Below are positions 61,431-64,000 of a DNA stretch of 64,000 bases, piece after piece. The position numbers and the translations under genes are program-made. Source of the DNA: Mesostigma viride (Eukaryota > Streptophyta > Mesostigmatophyceae > Mesostigmatales > Mesostigmataceae). The DNA lies in the NCBI GenBank assembly GCA_009746045.1, contig RPFO01000165.1, forward strand, positions 2,147,521 to 2,211,520, given 5' to 3'. Each line of letters begins with the position of its first letter. Position 1 is the first letter of the stretch. The notes under the pieces are model-generated. The model searched no databases. It had not been told where the DNA came from and was given only the letters and a program-made list of their open reading frames with translations.

Positions 61431-62616
61431 TGCCTACACATGCAAAGGAAACAAACATGGCCCCGCTGGCACAATCCAAAGCACACCTGGTTGATCAGGT
61501 AGCGGGCACGCCTGCACAATGAGACATCAAAATTACACAGCCAGCAAAGCAAAATTCAGTGTGCAAGCGAATGGGGCCTACGTTTGACAGCAAGTATGAT
61601 GAATGAAAAGCACAGCATGACACACCCCTAGTTGCTGACCTTCACCCATATAGCCCAGTGAAAACCCACGTGCAAAGCAAGGCAGCTTATCACACGCAAA
61701 AGCACCGTCAACGTCAGGCAGCACAGCAGTCAACGACTCCCGAAATTGGTGCATGAGCAATCATCCATGAGCAAACATGGGCTTTCCCTGCCCAGTCTGT
61801 TCCAGAAGAAAGCAACACGGATAACGTGGCAATAACATTCCCAAGGAGAATGAAGAGGACGCACCCCACGGATACGACAATGGAAGACAGACTCTTGGTC
61901 CGGTACGTGCACGCTGCGACCAAGAAAATTCGTCTGGAAAAAGGGAAATTGCATCAGATGACGGTAAACGTAAATCACATTAGATAAAAGCAGATACATT
62001 GACCACATCTTTGACACAAATCGCCATCGCCAGCGTTCGTCCCGTGCCAAGCAATCCAGCGCTCAATCGCAATTGTCTATGGTGACACCAGACATTCGTT
62101 TGCCCCATCCCACGTCTTCCATGAACATCAAAACTGATTTTACAAGGCGTGAAATACGTAAAACTGAAGAATGACGACAATGAAACAAAACAATCTGATG
62201 ACGACGTTCGATTTCCAGGTCGCTGGCTATTTTACAGCAAATGCCATAGCGACACGGACCTCTCCCACGCAGGTTGCACGGGGTTGACGCCCCGCCAGCT
62301 CAGAAAGTTTCCTACGTACTCTTCCAATACAATTTTTGACGTATAAAAACCAGGAATTCGCATTCCCCATCCCGATTTCACATGCTACGTCGCCCGCCAT
62401 CGCCAGCCAGCAACAACTATGGTTGCTTCCGCAGCACGTCGCCTTGTTTCATTAAAATTTTTTGCCCCGACCATGCCGCTTTTATTATTCACGTTCACTT
62501 TACCCATTGCCACTGCCAGCCTGGTGCGTTCGACGCGACGCTCGCCCCGCCCTGCATGCGAACTAAAATGCAGGCGGGGGGGGCCAGGTGGCCAGCGGGA
62601 GCCCGAAAAACAAATT
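61431..62616. other. Unassigned region with a possible gene start
   Basis: No known domain is found on either strand. A TATA-like GTATAAAAA at 62340-62348 precedes plus-strand ATGs at 62382 and 62419. The latter opens MVASAARRLVSLKFFAPTMP and a hydrophobic stretch resembling a signal or transit peptide. The frame runs into the repeat at 62570, so if it was a gene it is cut. Confidence 0.25.
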
Positions 62617-64000
62617 TCATCCTGAACTATTTCGCCCCACCCTGACTGAACGCCAGTTCGGCTCTGAACCTTCCAACCGTCCTGCAAATTTGATCCATCC
62701 GTTCAGAAAATCGCATTCCATTCACGTTGTGGCCCTAACCTCGAGCGCGTTATTCGAAATGGCGTGCACCGGTTGGTCCCCTTGTCCAAAGTGGTGCAAC
62801 GGGTAGCCGCGAAAAGTTTAGGAGAGATCCATTCGCCAGTAGCTTGTTTGACGTTTAAAAGAGTCAACGCGCCGTAATTCCTGAGGCCGCGCGGATTGGC
62901 GAGACGCCCCACCTGCCCGCAAAAGTCTGAACATGTTCAGCGTTTCAGCACCCGTTCAGACTTTGTGACAGTCGATCTCCAAGGTTTGGGGATTTTCTTT
63001 GTACTACGCCGATTGGCCATCTCGCTACGGTCCTGGACGGCGTCCGCTCCCGCGCTAGGGGGCGCGGGGGACGGCCCCACCTTCGGCCTACGGCCGCGGC
63101 CAAAGTTTTCGGGCTTCATAAATCGTAGTTACATTAGGGGACAAGAAAAAAGTGGGGGAGGGGGGGCTATCGCCCCCCCTCCCCGACTTGAGAGGACGTG
63201 ACTCGCCGCTAGCGGCCCAGAGGCCGATAGTCGACCTTCTGGGCGCCAACCGCACCGGCCCGCGCGACGCGCCAAGACCCTTCCACGGAGGACGCGCGGG
63301 CGGACGATTCCGACCGGGACGAACCGTCTCCGTGCGCCACGCGCAACGGACCCTTCCCCGTGAAGACCGTGGAAGCTCTCCGACCGTGAGATACTTGGAA
63401 ATTTCGTCACGTTCGTATCGAAAATGAAATTCTGACAAATTTTCAGCTCGCACTTAACCACAATGAATTTCAGCATACCATTCGATATACTTTAGAGATA
63501 TTTCAGCGTCAGATACTTGGAAATTTCGTTACGGTCGTATCTCCAGTGAAATTCTGAAAGATTTCTCCGCTCGGACTGAACCACAATCAATTTCCGCATA
63601 CCATTCGATATACTAAATATAATTTTGCGTTTCCGGTCAGCAACGCTATGAACGTTTTCGTTCGTAACGGAAAGTTCCGTCTCGTTTGATTCTATTTCCC
63701 CTGTTCAGGCGGGAACGTTTCTGTTCAGCACGTAACTGTCATTTCGTCTCGCTTGCTTATGAAATTTCACATCCCACGTCCTGTGCCCCCAAAAGTTTTA
63801 GTACAGATATCGGTTCGCGACTTTTTGTTTGACGGTTAAATAAGTCAACGCGCCGTAATGTCCTGAGGCCGCGCGGATTGGCGAGACGCCCCACCTGCCC
63901 GCGAAACCCTGAACATGTTCAGCGTTTCAGACCCGTTCAGAACTTGTGACAGTCGATCTCTAAGGTTTGGGGAATTTCTTTGTACTACGCGATTGGCCAT
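62617..64000. repeat. Inverted relative of the array family, copies Y1 and Y2
   Basis: Y1 (about 62617-63600) matches copy X. A second copy begins in tandem: AAAAGTTTNAGNNNAGAT at 62811 recurs at 63792, giving a period near 980 bp, and continues out of the window. The hairpin GGGGGGGCTATCGCCCCCCC recurs at 63163. Confidence 0.8.

Noticed and set aside
62419-62625. Secreted or organelle-targeted small protein
   Set aside because: The hydrophobic start is suggestive, but the frame runs into a repeat and nothing supports transcription apart from a TATA-like site.

Overview
This window is nuclear DNA of a eukaryote, most likely a green alga or another plant-lineage protist. The only host gene I can assemble has eight small coding exons with clean GT-AG junctions, and its protein resembles the plant GAT1_2.1 type of class I glutamine amidotransferase. 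There are no bacterial operons, rRNA genes or CRISPR arrays. Almost everything else is mobile DNA nested inside mobile DNA or inside tandem repeats.

Layout. (1) 1-9.8 kb: the glutamine amidotransferase gene on the minus strand. Its introns carry a piggyBac-type MITE (2758-4101, TTAA ends), a MITE with an 8-bp target duplication (7460-8027) and short tandem arrays that copy the ends of exons 4 and 5. (2) 10.1-17.8 kb: a 5'-truncated LINE remnant upstream of that gene, split by a conventional Ty1/copia element (11065-17186, 745-bp LTRs, GATCC duplication). (3) 18.2-24.2 and 54.1-55.9 kb: one tandem array of about 1.15-kb units. Unit 3 is interrupted by a run of perfect palindromes (952 bp and 222 bp). 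Unit 4 is interrupted by about 30 kb of nested transposons.

(4) That 30-kb nest is a piggyBac-type element (24226-54149, broken transposase at 32.3-34.4 kb). It was hit on its left by LTR element B (24271-32094) and on its right by LTR element D (34915-54118). D was hit in its first ORF by LTR element C (35747-41901), and elsewhere by two TTAA-flanked elements (43854-46526, which carries a PHD-finger segment, and 49266-51347) and perhaps a small TIR element. (5) 55.9-64 kb: an hAT-type element (CAGTG ends, 8-bp duplication), an hAT transposase fragment, two regions of a repeat family related to the 1.15-kb units but inverted, and a CTGG-rich tandem block.

The most interesting signal is the LTR family represented by B, C and D. 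Its domain order reads gag, integrase, protease, reverse transcriptase, RNase H. The protease lies between integrase and RT, unlike copia (PR-IN-RT-RH) or gypsy (PR-RT-RH-IN). The family also has a DT[N/Q] protease motif in place of DTG, HGDD in place of YVDD in the RT, LTRs that begin AGTT (two of them end AACT) instead of TG...CA, and no tRNA 3'-end primer site next to the LTR. B and D add an extra ORF before gag and a shared T-arm-like hairpin plus paired GGGCGCC motifs in the 3' region. Most frameshifts in these elements are one-base contractions of homopolymers, so part of the apparent decay may be sequencing error.
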